33,109 nt of DNA from Candidatus Fonsibacter lacus (GCA_009921245.1 RFXW01000007.1:1-33109), one strand, 5' to 3'; shown: positions 1-8,535, numbered from the stretch's first letter. Made by a program: numbers and translations. Notes: generated from the letters alone by a model not told the origin.

Positions 1-213
1 CACACCGAAGCCGGCTGCACGCTGCAAACCAGCCTCAGCGGGCGCTTGCAACCTTTAACGCGGCGCAGCTGGTGGCGCATGGCGTTGGGCTACCCGTTGC
101 ACAGCGCCACGGTGGTGGCACGGATTCACTGGCAAGCGCTGCGCCTGTGGCTCAAACGCGTGCCCTTTTGGGGCAAGCAGCCGCCACCGCCGGCCTTGCA
201 CCAAGAATCATGA
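1..213 (+). CDS. DUF1365 family protein, C-terminal fragment
   Basis: Frame 1 is open from the first base to a TGA at 211-213, giving the last 70 codons of a protein whose start lies outside the window. The segment YPLHSATVVARIHWQALRLW followed by LKRVPFW matches the C-terminal signature of DUF1365 proteins, where a Tyr-Pro-Leu stretch precedes an IHWQAL helix. The TGA overlaps the ATG of the next gene (ATGA at 210-213), so the two are translationally coupled. DUF1365 proteins have no settled biochemical role. They are typically found between an FAD-dependent amine-oxidase-like protein and a Cfa-like methyltransferase, so the gene just upstream of the window is predicted to be that flavoprotein. 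Confidence 0.8.
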   Translation, partial: HTEAGCTLQTSLSGRLQPLTRRSWWRMALGYPLHSATVVARIHWQALRLWLKRVPFWGKQPPPPALHQES

Positions 214-1430
214 CCCACACCAGCGCCCCTCCCCAAGCCCCGGCAGCGGCCCGTGCCGTGATGGCCATGCTGCAGCGCATGCCACATGGCCAGCTGGACT
301 TGCACCTGCCAGGCGCCGCACAGCCCCTCACCTTTGGCAGCGCCACCGACGGCACCGAGCGCGCCTGCCTGCAGGTGCACGACAACCGCGTCTTTGGCCA
401 GGCGCTGCGCCGCGGCGACATTGGTTTTGCCGAAAGCTACATTGCTGGTCAATGGGACAGTCCCCAATTGGCTGACTTGATCACCTTGCTGGCGCGTAAC
501 CACCAGGCGCTTGAGCAAGCCATTTACGGCAGCCGCTTGGGCGGGTGGCTGTATCGGTTACGCCATGCGCTGCGCCGCAACACACGCCACAACAGCCGCA
601 AAAACATTCATGCCCACTACGACTTGGGCAACGATTTTTATCGGTTGTGGCTGGACGAAACCATGACCTATTCCTCGGCCTGGTTTGTGCAAGCGGGGGA
701 CACACTGGCACAAGCCCAGCGGCACAAGATTCGACGTGCTTTGCATGCCGCGCAGGTCAAACCTGGCGCCCGGGTGCTTGAGATCGGCTGCGGCTGGGGC
801 GCCTTGGCCGAGCAAGCGGCCACCGAGCAGCAGGCGCACGTCACGGGCATCACACTCAGCACCGAGCAACTGGCCTACGCCCAACAACGACTGGCAAATG
901 CCGGGGTGGATCACGCCTGCGAGCTGCGTTTGCAAGACTACCGCGAAACCGCCTCACGTCAAGCCGCGGGCAGTTTTGACGCGGTGCTGTCGATCGAGAT
1001 GATCGAGGCCGTGGGTCAAGCCTACTGGCCTACGTACTTTGGCGCGATTGCGCACTTGCTCAAGCCTGGCGGCCTTGCCTGCATACAGGTGATTGTGATT
1101 GACGACGCGTTGTTTGATCGTTACCTAAAAGAAACCGATTTCATTCAGCAATATATTTTTCCGGGTGGCTGTTTGCTCAGCCGCGCGGAGGTGCAACGCC
1201 AAGCCGACCGCGCTGGCTTGGTGGTGCAAGACACGTTTGCCTTCGGCGCTGACTACGCGCGCACGCTGGCGCTGTGGGCGCAGCGCGTCACGGCCCAGGA
1301 GCAGGCCATACGTGCGTTGGGGTTTGACACCCGCTTTCTACGCACCTGGCTGTTTTACTTGGCCTACTGCGAGGCAGGGTTTCGTGCCGGCACCACCGAT
1401 GTTTTACAAGTCACCCTTGGCAAGCCCTAG
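210..1430 (+). CDS. Cfa-family SAM-dependent fatty-acyl-phospholipid methyltransferase
   Basis: A 406-residue protein starting at the ATG that overlaps the DUF1365 stop. It has the Cfa-type N-terminal region, then NIHAHYDLGNDFYRLWLDE (132-150), the SAM-binding motif VLEIGCGWG (189-197) and the family's YIFPGGCL (315-322). Family members transfer a methyl or methylene unit from SAM to the double bond of membrane phospholipid acyl chains. Aligned by eye with E. coli Cfa, the residue matching bicarbonate-site Cys139 is Ser156 and the one matching His266 is Gln293. Glu239 (Glu266 here), Ile268 (Ile295) and the Tyr near 383 are kept. This suggests a methylase of the furan or branched fatty acid type rather than a classical cyclopropane synthase. 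The reaction is inferred; family membership is secure. Confidence 0.9.
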   Translation: MTHTSAPPQAPAAARAVMAMLQRMPHGQLDLHLPGAAQPLTFGSATDGTERACLQVHDNRVFGQALRRGDIGFAESYIAGQWDSPQLADLITLLARNHQALEQAIYGSRLGGWLYRLRHALRRNTRHNSRKNIHAHYDLGNDFYRLWLDETMTYSSAWFVQAGDTLAQAQRHKIRRALHAAQVKPGARVLEIGCGWGALAEQAATEQQAHVTGITLSTEQLAYAQQRLANAGVDHACELRLQDYRETASRQAAGSFDAVLSIEMIEAVGQAYWPTYFGAIAHLLKPGGLACIQVIVIDDALFDRYLKETDFIQQYIFPGGCLLSRAEVQRQADRAGLVVQDTFAFGADYARTLALWAQRVTAQEQAIRALGFDTRFLRTWLFYLAYCEAGFRAGTTDVLQVTLGKP

Positions 1431-2661
1431 CCCCGCGCTGTGGCGTGCCGGCGTGCTGGCCGCACCACTGGCGCTGGCGGGCTTGCCGCTGTACGTGCTG
1501 CTGCCCGAGCACTATGCGCGCGAATATGGCGTGCCTTTGGCCAGTTTGGGGCTGCTGCTGCTGGCTTTGCGGGCCTTGGACGCGGTCACCGATCCATGGA
1601 TTGGGCGCTGGCTGGACCAACGCTTTGGCCGTGGTGGCAACAGCGTGTGGCGCGTGGGCGGCTTGACCGCCTTGGTGTTGTGGTTGGGCTTTGCGGCGGC
1701 GTTTGCCGCCCCGCGGCAGTGGGAGGCAGGCGGGCTGCTGGCATGGGCAGCGGTCAGTGTGTTCGTGGCCACCGCCGCCTACAGTGTGCTGACCGTGGCA
1801 CTGCAAGCGTGGGGCGCACGGTTGGGCGGCGACGCACGCTTTCAGGCACGCGTGGTGGGTTGGCGCGAAGGCTTTGGTCTGGTGGGCGTGATGGTGGCCG
1901 TTAGCCTGCCACCCTTGGCCGGGCTGCCTGCCACCATCGGCGCGCTCGGCGTCGGCTTGGTGGTGGCGTGGTGGTTGTGGCGCCAAGCGCCCAGCCCAAC
2001 CCCCGGCGCGGCAACGCCCGCCACACGCTCTTCCCCCGCCCCGGTGCAGTGGCACAGTCCGGCATGGCGTGCGTTGCTTGCCACGCATGCGCTTAGCGCC
2101 TTGGCCGCGGCACTGCCCGCGACCTTGGTGCTGTTCTTTGTGCGTGACCATGTGCAAGCCAGCCCTGCGCAAGAAGCCGGGCTGCTGGCGTTGTACTTTG
2201 CCAGTGCCGCACTGGGCGTGCCACTGTGGGCGCGGCTGCTGCCGCGGCTTGGCTTGGCCCACGGCTGGACGCTTGGCATGCTGTTGGCGGTGCTGTCGTT
2301 TGCGTCGGCGGCGTGGCTTCCAACCGGCGCCTGGATGGGCTTTGCCTTGATCTGCGTGGGCAGTGGCTTGGCCTTGGCCGCCAACATGGTGGCACCCCCG
2401 GCGCTGCTGGCCTTGTGGCTGGCCCGGCAAGACACCCCAAGTGCCAACCACGCCGCGTACTTTGGCTGGTGGGGTTTGGTGAACAAACTCGCACTGGCCA
2501 TGGCCGCCGGCGTGAGCCTGCCCTTGCTGGGCATGCTGGGCTATCAGCCCGGCGCCAGCGACACCCGCGCCTTGGCTTGGGTATACGGCGCCCTGCCGTG
2601 CGTGATTAAACTCGCCGCCGCCCTGTATTGGTGGCGCATTGGAACAAGGAGAATCGCATGA
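1399..2661 (+). CDS. MFS transporter, GPH (MelB-like) type
   Basis: A 420-residue, very hydrophobic protein with about 12 predicted membrane segments. After the first helix pair it carries DAVTDPWIGRWLDQRFG, the GPH/MelB-type signature in which an Asp-Pro pair and a Gly/Asp motif flank the loop. The ATG at 1399 puts the start 32 bases inside the preceding Cfa-like gene, in another frame, which indicates translational coupling. Classical GPH members are sodium- or proton-coupled sugar symporters. Next to Cfa-like and SDR genes, a lipid-related substrate or a transport-independent role is possible, but the sequence does not show the substrate. The C-terminus overlaps the next gene by ATGA (2658-2661). 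Confidence 0.85.
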   Translation: MFYKSPLASPSPALWRAGVLAAPLALAGLPLYVLLPEHYAREYGVPLASLGLLLLALRALDAVTDPWIGRWLDQRFGRGGNSVWRVGGLTALVLWLGFAAAFAAPRQWEAGGLLAWAAVSVFVATAAYSVLTVALQAWGARLGGDARFQARVVGWREGFGLVGVMVAVSLPPLAGLPATIGALGVGLVVAWWLWRQAPSPTPGAATPATRSSPAPVQWHSPAWRALLATHALSALAAALPATLVLFFVRDHVQASPAQEAGLLALYFASAALGVPLWARLLPRLGLAHGWTLGMLLAVLSFASAAWLPTGAWMGFALICVGSGLALAANMVAPPALLALWLARQDTPSANHAAYFGWWGLVNKLALAMAAGVSLPLLGMLGYQPGASDTRALAWVYGALPCVIKLAAALYWWRIGTRRIA

Positions 2662-3212
2662 CCCGTTACGTCTATCCCACCTGGCTCGCCCGCGCCTTGG
2701 CGCTGGTATTGGGGGTGCTGCTGCTGGGTTGCTCGTCACCGCGCATCGAAGACTACCGCAACGACCAACCCCGGTTGGATATGCGCGCGTACTTCAATGG
2801 CACGCTCGATGCCTACGGCATGTTTCAAGACCGCAGCGGTCGAGTGGTGCGGCGCTTCCATGTGCTCATGGAGGGCACATGGGAAGGCAACCAAGGGGTG
2901 CTTGACGAGCGCTTTACCTACGCCGACGGCAGCACCGAACGCCGGGTATGGCGCTTGCAGCTGCTCGACGATGGCCGCCTCACCGGCCGCGCCGACGATG
3001 TGGTGGGGCAAGCCAGTGGCCAGGTCATGGGCAACGCCATGCAGTGGGCTTACACGTTGCGCTTGCCGGTGGATGGCACGGTGTATGAAGTGCAGTTTGA
3101 CGACTGGATGTTTTTGCTCGACGACCGCGTGATGCTTAACCGCGCGGTCATGAGCAAGTGGGGCTTTCGCTTGGGCGAAGTCACGCTGAGTTTTGTCAAG
3201 CGCACGCCTTAA
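2658..3212 (+). CDS. DUF3833 family outer-membrane lipoprotein
   Basis: A 184-residue protein preceded by a good Shine-Dalgarno sequence (AAGGAG at about 2646-2651). It has a hydrophobic signal segment (residues 11-23) and a lipobox LLGC ending at Cys25 with Ser at +2, the pattern of a lipoprotein sorted to the outer membrane by Lol. The mature part is rich in beta-type sequence (MRAYFNGTLDAYGMFQDRSG, later YEVQFDDWMF and MSKWGFRLGEVTLSF) and matches DUF3833, a lipocalin-like family of unknown function. It sits in the same operon arrangement beside Cfa-like and SDR genes in many proteobacteria. A role in handling the lipid made by this operon is inference. Confidence 0.85.
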   Translation: MTRYVYPTWLARALALVLGVLLLGCSSPRIEDYRNDQPRLDMRAYFNGTLDAYGMFQDRSGRVVRRFHVLMEGTWEGNQGVLDERFTYADGSTERRVWRLQLLDDGRLTGRADDVVGQASGQVMGNAMQWAYTLRLPVDGTVYEVQFDDWMFLLDDRVMLNRAVMSKWGFRLGEVTLSFVKRTP

Positions 3213-3241
3213 AGCGCGTTGCCATGTGGCCCTTACCCCCC

Positions 3242-4009
3242 ATGAACCCACCGCTGACCGACTGGCAGGGCAAAAACGTTTGGCTCATTGGGGCCTCCTC
3301 AGGTATTGGCCAAGCCTGTGCCACCGCCTTGGCAGAGGCTGGGGCGCGGGTGGTGGTATCGGCGCGCAGCCGTGAGCCGCTGCAGCTTTGGTGCCAAAAC
3401 CACCCCGGCAGTTTGGCCGTGGCGTTTGATGTCACCAATATCCAAGCCACCCAAGCCGCGGTGCAACAGGTGCTGGCGCACACGCCCACCCTGGACATGG
3501 TGGTGTACTGCAGCGGGCATTACCAGGCACAGCGCGCCACCGCGCTTGACCCAAACGAGATCCAACGCCACATGGACATCAACTACCTGGGCGCCGCACG
3601 CGTGCTGCACGGTGTGCTGCCCCACATGCTCAAACAAGCGCACGGCCACATCAGCCTTATCAGCAGCGTGGCGGCGTGGCGCGGGCTGCCGCGTGCGCTG
3701 GCCTACGGGCCAAGCAAAGCCGCGCTAAGCCACATGGGCGAGGTGTTGTACCAAGACCTACGGCCCTTGGGTTTGGGCGTAAGCGTGGTGCATCCGGGTT
3801 TTGTGCAAACGCCGCTGACCGCCAACAACGCCTTTCATATGCCGGGCCTGATGCAACCTGAACAAGCCGCGCGCCGCATGCTGCAAGGTTGGGCACAGGG
3901 GCGGTTTTGTATTCACTTCCCCAAGCGCTTGAGCTGGGTGCTGCTGCTGCTGCGCCTGCTGCCGGTACGCTTGGCCTTGGCGCTGATTCGCCGCACCACC
4001 GGAGGCTAA
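3242..4009 (+). CDS. Short-chain dehydrogenase/reductase (SDR)
   Basis: A 255-residue classical SDR. The nucleotide-binding glycine motif GASSGIG is at 17-23, the catalytic serine lies in SLISS (138-142), and the Tyr-x-x-x-Lys pair is Tyr155/Lys159 in AYGPSK. The PGFVQTPL segment after the fifth strand is typical. The last 25 residues (WVLLLLRLLPVRLALALIRR) are hydrophobic and could attach the enzyme to the membrane, which fits a lipid substrate. An in-frame ATG at 3224 is an alternative start; neither has a convincing ribosome binding site, and the start at 3242 places the Rossmann fold at the usual distance. It follows the lipoprotein gene by 29 bases. The substrate is unknown. Confidence 0.85.
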   Translation: MNPPLTDWQGKNVWLIGASSGIGQACATALAEAGARVVVSARSREPLQLWCQNHPGSLAVAFDVTNIQATQAAVQQVLAHTPTLDMVVYCSGHYQAQRATALDPNEIQRHMDINYLGAARVLHGVLPHMLKQAHGHISLISSVAAWRGLPRALAYGPSKAALSHMGEVLYQDLRPLGLGVSVVHPGFVQTPLTANNAFHMPGLMQPEQAARRMLQGWAQGRFCIHFPKRLSWVLLLLRLLPVRLALALIRRTTGG

Positions 4010-4012
4010 GCC

Positions 4013-4453
4013 ATGCCTGCACCCCACGCCAGCGAACGCCTGCAGTCGATTGTGGATTGGTTTGAAACCCTAAGCCCAAGCAGCTTGGCGCAGCTGCCCA
4101 CTTATTACAGCGACGACGCCTACTTTAAAGACCCCTTCAACGAGGTGCGCGGCACAGCCGCCATCACACGGGTGTTTGAGCATATGTTTGCCACGCTCGA
4201 CGAGCCACGCTTTGTGGTGAGCGAATGCGTGGAACAAGCGCACGGCGTGATGTTGCTGTGGACATTTCACTTTCGCGCGCGCGGGCGCAGCCAAGCGTGG
4301 CGCATTCACGGCGCGTCTCACCTTAAACTCAACGCCAACGCCCAGGTGTGCTGGCACCGCGACTACTGGGACGCCGCCGAAGAGCTCTACGCCAAGTTGC
4401 CGCTGCTGGGCGCGGTGATTCGCGGTATCGGACGACGCCTGCAAGCCTCCTGA
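4013..4453 (+). CDS. SnoaL-like / NTF2-superfamily protein
   Basis: A 146-residue protein starting three bases after the SDR stop, with GGAGG at 4001-4005 as its ribosome binding site. An opening helix (LQSIVDWFETL), the YYSDDAYFKDPFNEVRG motif and the closing strands (LLWTFHFRA, WRIHGASHLKL, HRDYWDAAEELY) fit the NTF2/SnoaL cone fold. In this fold the conserved polar residues line a hydrophobic pocket used for small-molecule isomerisation, hydrolysis or binding. It is the last gene of the operon, so it probably acts on or binds a product of the same pathway. A catalytic function cannot be assigned from sequence. Confidence 0.8.
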   Translation: MPAPHASERLQSIVDWFETLSPSSLAQLPTYYSDDAYFKDPFNEVRGTAAITRVFEHMFATLDEPRFVVSECVEQAHGVMLLWTFHFRARGRSQAWRIHGASHLKLNANAQVCWHRDYWDAAEELYAKLPLLGAVIRGIGRRLQAS

Positions 4454-4462
4454 GCGGATACC

Positions 4463-4478
4463 GGCAAGCTGGCTTGCC
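4463..4478 (+). terminator. Possible terminator hairpin after the lipid operon
   Basis: GGCAAG (4463-4468) pairs with CTTGCC (4473-4478) across a CTGG loop, 10 bases after the SnoaL-like stop codon. There is no T-run behind it, so Rho-independent termination is not assured. Confidence 0.3.
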
Positions 4479-4533
4479 CTAGCGCATGGGCACGCACGGC
4501 GCGAATTCAAGCGTACCGCGCCACCCCCAAGCC

Positions 4534-4539
4534 TACAAT
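4534..4539 (+). promoter_or_regulatory. Likely -10 element of purB
   Basis: TACAAT matches the sigma-70 -10 consensus in five of six positions and lies 31 bases before the purB ATG at 4571. No good -35 box is seen at 16-18 bp spacing. If transcription starts about seven bases downstream, the earlier in-frame ATG at 4538 cannot be the purB start. Confidence 0.4.
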
Positions 4540-4570
4540 GGACGTCTTCGGTTTTTCCGCTTGCCATGCC

Positions 4571-6010
4571 ATGACCACCGCCCACACGCCCCGCGCCATC
4601 ACCGCCTTGTCGCCCCTGGATGGACGCTACGCAGACAAACTGGGCGAGTTGCGCGCCATCATGAGCGAACACGGCTACATGCGCGCCCGGGTACAAGTGG
4701 AAATCACGTGGCTGCTGGCGCTGACCGACGCCGGCTTGGCCGAGTGCCCCGCTTTGCCGCGGGAGGCGCGCGCCTACTTGCTGGAACTGATACATCATTT
4801 TTCAGAAGCCGACACCTTGGCCATCAAAGCCATTGAAGCGCGCACCAACCACGATGTCAAAGCGGTGGAATACTGGCTGCGCGAGCGGCTGCAAACCTCC
4901 ACCCTCGACGCCAACAGCGGCGGTGCACTTGCGGCGGTGGCCGAATTTGTGCATTTCGCCTGCACCAGCGAAGACATCAACAACACCAGCCATGCGCTGC
5001 AACTGCAGGCCGCGCAACACCAGGTGCTGCTGCCGCTGCTGCAGCAGGTGCTGCAGCACCTGCGTGCCCTGGCCACACGCCATGCCAGCGTGCCCATGCT
5101 GTCGCGCACCCATGGCCAAACCGCCACGCCCACCACCGTAGGCAAAGAGTTTGCAAACTTTGTGGCGCGGCTGGATGCGGCGCTGGTCCCCATCACCCAG
5201 TGGCAACCCCGCGCCAAAATGAACGGTGCGGTGGGCAACTACAACGCCCACTGTTGTGCCTATCCCGAGGTTGATTGGCCAGCGTTTGCGCAGGGCGTGG
5301 TCACGCGCGCGGCACCCAGCGCCCAGCACGCACCCGAGGCGCCGTTTGGGCTGGGACTGGCGTTTCAGCCGTACAGCACCCAAATCGAACCGCACGACAG
5401 CATGGCACAGTGGTTTGACGCGCTGGCGCGTAGCCACACCATACTCATCGATTTGGCGCGCGACGTATGGGGCTACATCAGCCTGGGGTACTTTAAGCAA
5501 GGGCTAAAAGACGGCGAAATTGGTTCGTCCACCATGCCGCATAAAGTCAACCCCATCGACTTTGAAAACGCCGAAGGCAACCTCGGTTTGGCCAATGCCT
5601 TGCTTGGCCACCTCAGCAGCAAACTGCCGGTCTCGCGCTGGCAACGCGACCTCTCCGACAGCACCGTGCTGCGCAACATGGGGGTGGCGTTGGGCCACGG
5701 CGTATTGGCTTATCAATCGCTGCTAACCGGGTTGCGCAAACTCGAGCTCAACCCCACGGCCCTGGCGGCCGACCTCAACGACGCCTGGGAGGTGCTGGCC
5801 GAGCCCATTCAAACGGTGATGCGTCGCTACGCCGTACCGGGCGCTTACGAGCAACTCAAAGCCGCCACCCGCGGCAAACACGTGGGGCGTGACGACTTGC
5901 ACGCCCTCATCAAACAGCTGCCCATTCCGGCGGCCGAGCAGCAGCGCTTGCTTGCGCTAACACCTGCCGACTACATTGGCTTGGCGGCTGAGTTGGCGCG
6001 CCGCGTGTAG
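4571..6010 (+). CDS. purB: Adenylosuccinate lyase
   Basis: A 479-residue fumarase/aspartase-superfamily enzyme. PurB cleaves SAICAR to AICAR and adenylosuccinate to AMP, both releasing fumarate, in cytoplasmic purine synthesis. The N-terminus ITALSPLDGRYADKL matches PurB. Further signatures are TNHDVKAVEYWL, HFACTSEDINNTSHAL, LSRTHGQTATPTT with the catalytic histidine, and the flexible signature loop GSSTMPHKVNPIDFENAEGN with its catalytic serine. It is slightly longer than E. coli PurB (456 residues), mainly through an Ala/Pro-rich insertion of about 14 residues before FQPYSTQIEPHD. The start at 4571 is chosen from the homologous N-terminus and the -10 position. It ends six bases from the convergent DUF3717/DUF1289 gene. 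Confidence 0.97.
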   Translation: MTTAHTPRAITALSPLDGRYADKLGELRAIMSEHGYMRARVQVEITWLLALTDAGLAECPALPREARAYLLELIHHFSEADTLAIKAIEARTNHDVKAVEYWLRERLQTSTLDANSGGALAAVAEFVHFACTSEDINNTSHALQLQAAQHQVLLPLLQQVLQHLRALATRHASVPMLSRTHGQTATPTTVGKEFANFVARLDAALVPITQWQPRAKMNGAVGNYNAHCCAYPEVDWPAFAQGVVTRAAPSAQHAPEAPFGLGLAFQPYSTQIEPHDSMAQWFDALARSHTILIDLARDVWGYISLGYFKQGLKDGEIGSSTMPHKVNPIDFENAEGNLGLANALLGHLSSKLPVSRWQRDLSDSTVLRNMGVALGHGVLAYQSLLTGLRKLELNPTALAADLNDAWEVLAEPIQTVMRRYAVPGAYEQLKAATRGKHVGRDDLHALIKQLPIPAAEQQRLLALTPADYIGLAAELARRV

Positions 6011-6016
6011 CCTGCG

Positions 6017-6448
6017 CTAGCCGTCAAGCCCACCGGCGGCACGGGTTTCGACCGCGCGCTCAGCGTAACGACCAAAACGCCAGGCGCTGCCCTCGCGCGT
6101 GATGCGCAGCCACACCGCGCGCTTGCTTGCCGGCGACATCGACGGCCAATGCTGCACCTCATCAAAGGCTCGGCCGCAGCCCTTACAAACCGCGTCGCCT
6201 TGACTGGTTGAGCAAATGGCAATGCACGGTGTGTCGGGTGTGGTGTCGTACCACGCCAGCCAAGCCTCACGCGCCGCGTCTGGCATGCTGTCCTCATCGG
6301 CCTCGCTTTCGCCGTAAAACACCAGCAACGCGTAGACCTCGGCCAAGGCGCGCAGCGGCGCCGTCAGCGCCACACCATCGGGCGATGGGCTGAGTCGGCG
6401 CCAGTGGTTGATCGCCGCCTCGATATCGGTGATGTGTATGCCTGCCAT
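6017..6448 (-). CDS. DUF3717 and DUF1289 domain protein
   Basis: A 143-residue protein starting at the ATG at 6448, five bases after the M48 protease stop, so probably cotranscribed with it. The N-terminal half (ITDIEAAINHWRRLSP, then LRALAEVYALLVFYG) matches DUF3717, a small domain largely confined to Burkholderiales. The C-terminal half holds the DUF1289 pattern PCIAIC...CKGCGRAFDEVQHW at about residues 73-100, with four cysteines that could bind metal or an Fe-S cluster. No biochemical function is established for either domain. A longer open frame upstream of 6448 runs inside the protease gene and has a low-complexity Ala/Arg composition, so it is not used. Confidence 0.8.
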   Translation of the reverse strand: MAGIHITDIEAAINHWRRLSPSPDGVALTAPLRALAEVYALLVFYGESEADEDSMPDAAREAWLAWYDTTPDTPCIAICSTSQGDAVCKGCGRAFDEVQHWPSMSPASKRAVWLRITREGSAWRFGRYAERAVETRAAGGLDG

Positions 6449-6453
6449 GGTGG

Positions 6454-8004
6454 CTATTCTGCCTGTTGCTCGGCCCAGGCTTGCGCCATCGCCGCGCGCC
6501 GCGCCAGCACCACGTCGGCCGCGTGCGGCTCGCGCCCAGCTGCTTGCGGCAGCAGACGCAGGGCGGCGTCCATGCGCTCCAGGGCAGCCCGACCTTGGCC
6601 GCGTGCCCACTGCACCTCGCCCTCGGCGCGCAACGCCGCCAGGGGCTGATCAAGCGCTCGCTGCGCGCGCGCCATCGCCGCCCACGCCAACGAGTCGTTG
6701 GGATGCAACGACAGCCACGGCCGCAGTGTGGCAGCCAACTCGCGCGCCATGCCAACACGCACCGCCGCCTCGGTGGCGTCCAACCACAGCGCCCGACGCG
6801 AGCCTGCCAGGGCACGCCGAACCAAAGGCATGATCTGTTCAGCGGGCGCTTGCGGCGTTTGCCCCCAAAGCCGCAGCCGCAGCCCCAACACCGCATCGGC
6901 TTGCGCCGAGGCGCTGGGTACCACCGCCGCCAACGCATCCAACACGCGCCAAGCTTGATCCGACTGCTGCCCCTTGGCCGCCGCCAAGGCCGCGCGCCAG
7001 GCTTGCCATTGGGCGGTGGCTGAGGCGTCGCTGGTCAAGGCCACCGACTGGCGCTGCCACGCAAGCCATTGTTCTGGGCTGTCACTGATGGCAACCTGCG
7101 CCCGCGCGCGCATCCAGTCATGCCAAGCGGCATTGGGTCGCGCCACACCGTTCTCACCCACACGCACCGGTGGCAGCCCCACCAACCGAGACGACGCCTC
7201 GGCCACACGTTCGGTACCCAACGGGTGGCTGCGCAAATAGGCAAACGCGCCGTCGTCGTTGAGTTGGTTGGCCTCGCGCAACAGCGCCAGCATTTGCCCC
7301 AGCGCCTCGGGTCGGTACCCAGCCACAGCCAGCACCTGTTGCCCCACCCGATCCGCCTCGCGCTCCATGTCACGACTGAAGTTCAGCCCGCGTTGCGCCG
7401 CCAACGCCGGCGCCCCGGCCATGGCTGCTTGCGCCAGGCTGGGGTCAGAGCCCGCCGCGGCCACCCCCAACAACAGCGCGGCCATCCACAGCGGCGTGTC
7501 GCGCGCCTGTTGCGCCAGCATCCGAGAAATATGGCGCTGCGTAACGTGTGTTAACTCGTGCGCCAACACCGAGGCCAACGCGTCCACGCTGGGCGCGCGC
7601 GCCACCAGCCCAACGTGCACCCCCACCACCGCCCCCGGCATGGCGAAGGCATTCAGCGAGGCGTCGTTAATCGGCAGCACCTGCCAGCGGTAACGCGGCA
7701 CCAATTCGGGCGCCACCAGCCCCAGGTCTTGGGCGGCCACCCACAGCGGCGCCCAGGCCTGCGCCAAATAATCGGCCAACCACGCGTCGGGCAAGACCGC
7801 GTCGCGGCGCCACAACTGCGCGACGAGGCGCTGGCCCAAGCGCGCCTCCTGCGCCAAAGTTAAGGCCCCGCCATCGCCCAAGGCCGGCAAACCCGTCTGC
7901 CCGCACGCCAACGACGGCAGCAGCACAGCGATCATGGCCCAGCGCCGCCAGCCCAGCGTATGATGCTTTGGTTGTGAATTTTTTTGGCGGCGTGGCCACC
8001 TCAT
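6454..8004 (-). CDS. M48 family periplasmic metalloprotease (BepA-like)
   Basis: A 516-residue protein with a basic N-terminus and hydrophobic segment (23-34), ending in an LAC that may be a weak lipobox or a signal peptidase I site. The zinc motif HELTH is at 149-153 and the third-ligand motif EREAD at about 214-218, both intact. The C-terminal 250 residues are Ala- and Leu-rich helical repeats of the TPR type, as in BepA/YfgC, which degrades or assists stalled outer-membrane proteins such as LptD. The start at 8004 has AAGGGGAG about eight bases upstream on the coding strand; a later ATG at 7935 has no such site. The start codon overlaps that of divergent moaC. Whether it cleaves BepA-type substrates is inferred. 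Confidence 0.88.
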   Translation of the reverse strand: MRWPRRQKNSQPKHHTLGWRRWAMIAVLLPSLACGQTGLPALGDGGALTLAQEARLGQRLVAQLWRRDAVLPDAWLADYLAQAWAPLWVAAQDLGLVAPELVPRYRWQVLPINDASLNAFAMPGAVVGVHVGLVARAPSVDALASVLAHELTHVTQRHISRMLAQQARDTPLWMAALLLGVAAAGSDPSLAQAAMAGAPALAAQRGLNFSRDMEREADRVGQQVLAVAGYRPEALGQMLALLREANQLNDDGAFAYLRSHPLGTERVAEASSRLVGLPPVRVGENGVARPNAAWHDWMRARAQVAISDSPEQWLAWQRQSVALTSDASATAQWQAWRAALAAAKGQQSDQAWRVLDALAAVVPSASAQADAVLGLRLRLWGQTPQAPAEQIMPLVRRALAGSRRALWLDATEAAVRVGMARELAATLRPWLSLHPNDSLAWAAMARAQRALDQPLAALRAEGEVQWARGQGRAALERMDAALRLLPQAAGREPHAADVVLARRAAMAQAWAEQQAE

Positions 8005-8524
8005 GTCAGACTCTCCCCTTACCCACTTTGACGCTCAAGGCCAAGCCCACATGGTAGACGTTGGCAGCAAAGCCCACACCGCGCGTGTGGCCCGGGCCAC
8101 TGGGCGGATTGTGATGCACCCCGACACCTTGGCGCTGATCACGCAGGGCCATGCAAAAAAAGGCGACGTCCTTGGGGTGGCACGAATTGCCGGCATTCAA
8201 GGCGCCAAACGCACCAGCGAGCTCATTCCACTGTGCCACCCACTGGCACTCACCCGCGTCACGGTGGATTTTTTCATCGACACCTCGCCTGCTGCGGTGC
8301 GCTGCGAAGCCCGCGCTGAAACCACCGGCCCGACCGGTGTCGAGATGGAAGCGCTCACCGCCGTGCAAGTGGCCTTGCTCACCGTTTACGACATGTGCAA
8401 AGCGGCAGACCGCGGCATGGTCATCACCGATGTGCGGCTGCTCGAGAAACAAGGCGGCAAGAGCGGCCATTGGCAGGCCAGCGACACCGAAGCCTGCCAC
8501 CCGTCATCGTCATCAACCCCATAG
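8003..8524 (+). CDS. moaC: Cyclic pyranopterin monophosphate synthase MoaC
   Basis: A 173-residue cytoplasmic enzyme of molybdenum cofactor synthesis. It converts the 3',8-cyclo-GTP made by MoaA to cyclic pyranopterin monophosphate. The whole family pattern is visible: [15 protein letters not shown] at the N-terminus, [40 protein letters not shown] and the KQGGKSGHW tail with the conserved lysines. Length is close to E. coli MoaC (161), with a Ser-rich extension at the end. The ATG at 8003 is fixed by the conserved N-terminus although no strong ribosome binding site precedes it. It shares the sequence CATG with the start codon of the divergent protease gene, so its promoter must lie inside that gene. 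Confidence 0.96.
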   Translation: MSDSPLTHFDAQGQAHMVDVGSKAHTARVARATGRIVMHPDTLALITQGHAKKGDVLGVARIAGIQGAKRTSELIPLCHPLALTRVTVDFFIDTSPAAVRCEARAETTGPTGVEMEALTAVQVALLTVYDMCKAADRGMVITDVRLLEKQGGKSGHWQASDTEACHPSSSSTP

Positions 8525-8535
8525 GCTTTACTCTC

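Noticed and set aside
1411-2739. Long 442-codon open frame on the minus strand opposite the MFS gene
   Set aside because: Its product is Gln/His/Arg/Gly-rich without any domain, the usual shadow of a GC-rich membrane-protein gene. The plus-strand MFS protein is clearly the real product.
6449-6610. N-terminal extension of the DUF3717/DUF1289 protein by 54 codons
   Set aside because: The extension is low-complexity Ala/Arg/Gly and lies wholly within the M48 protease gene; the conserved domain begins right after the ATG at 6448.
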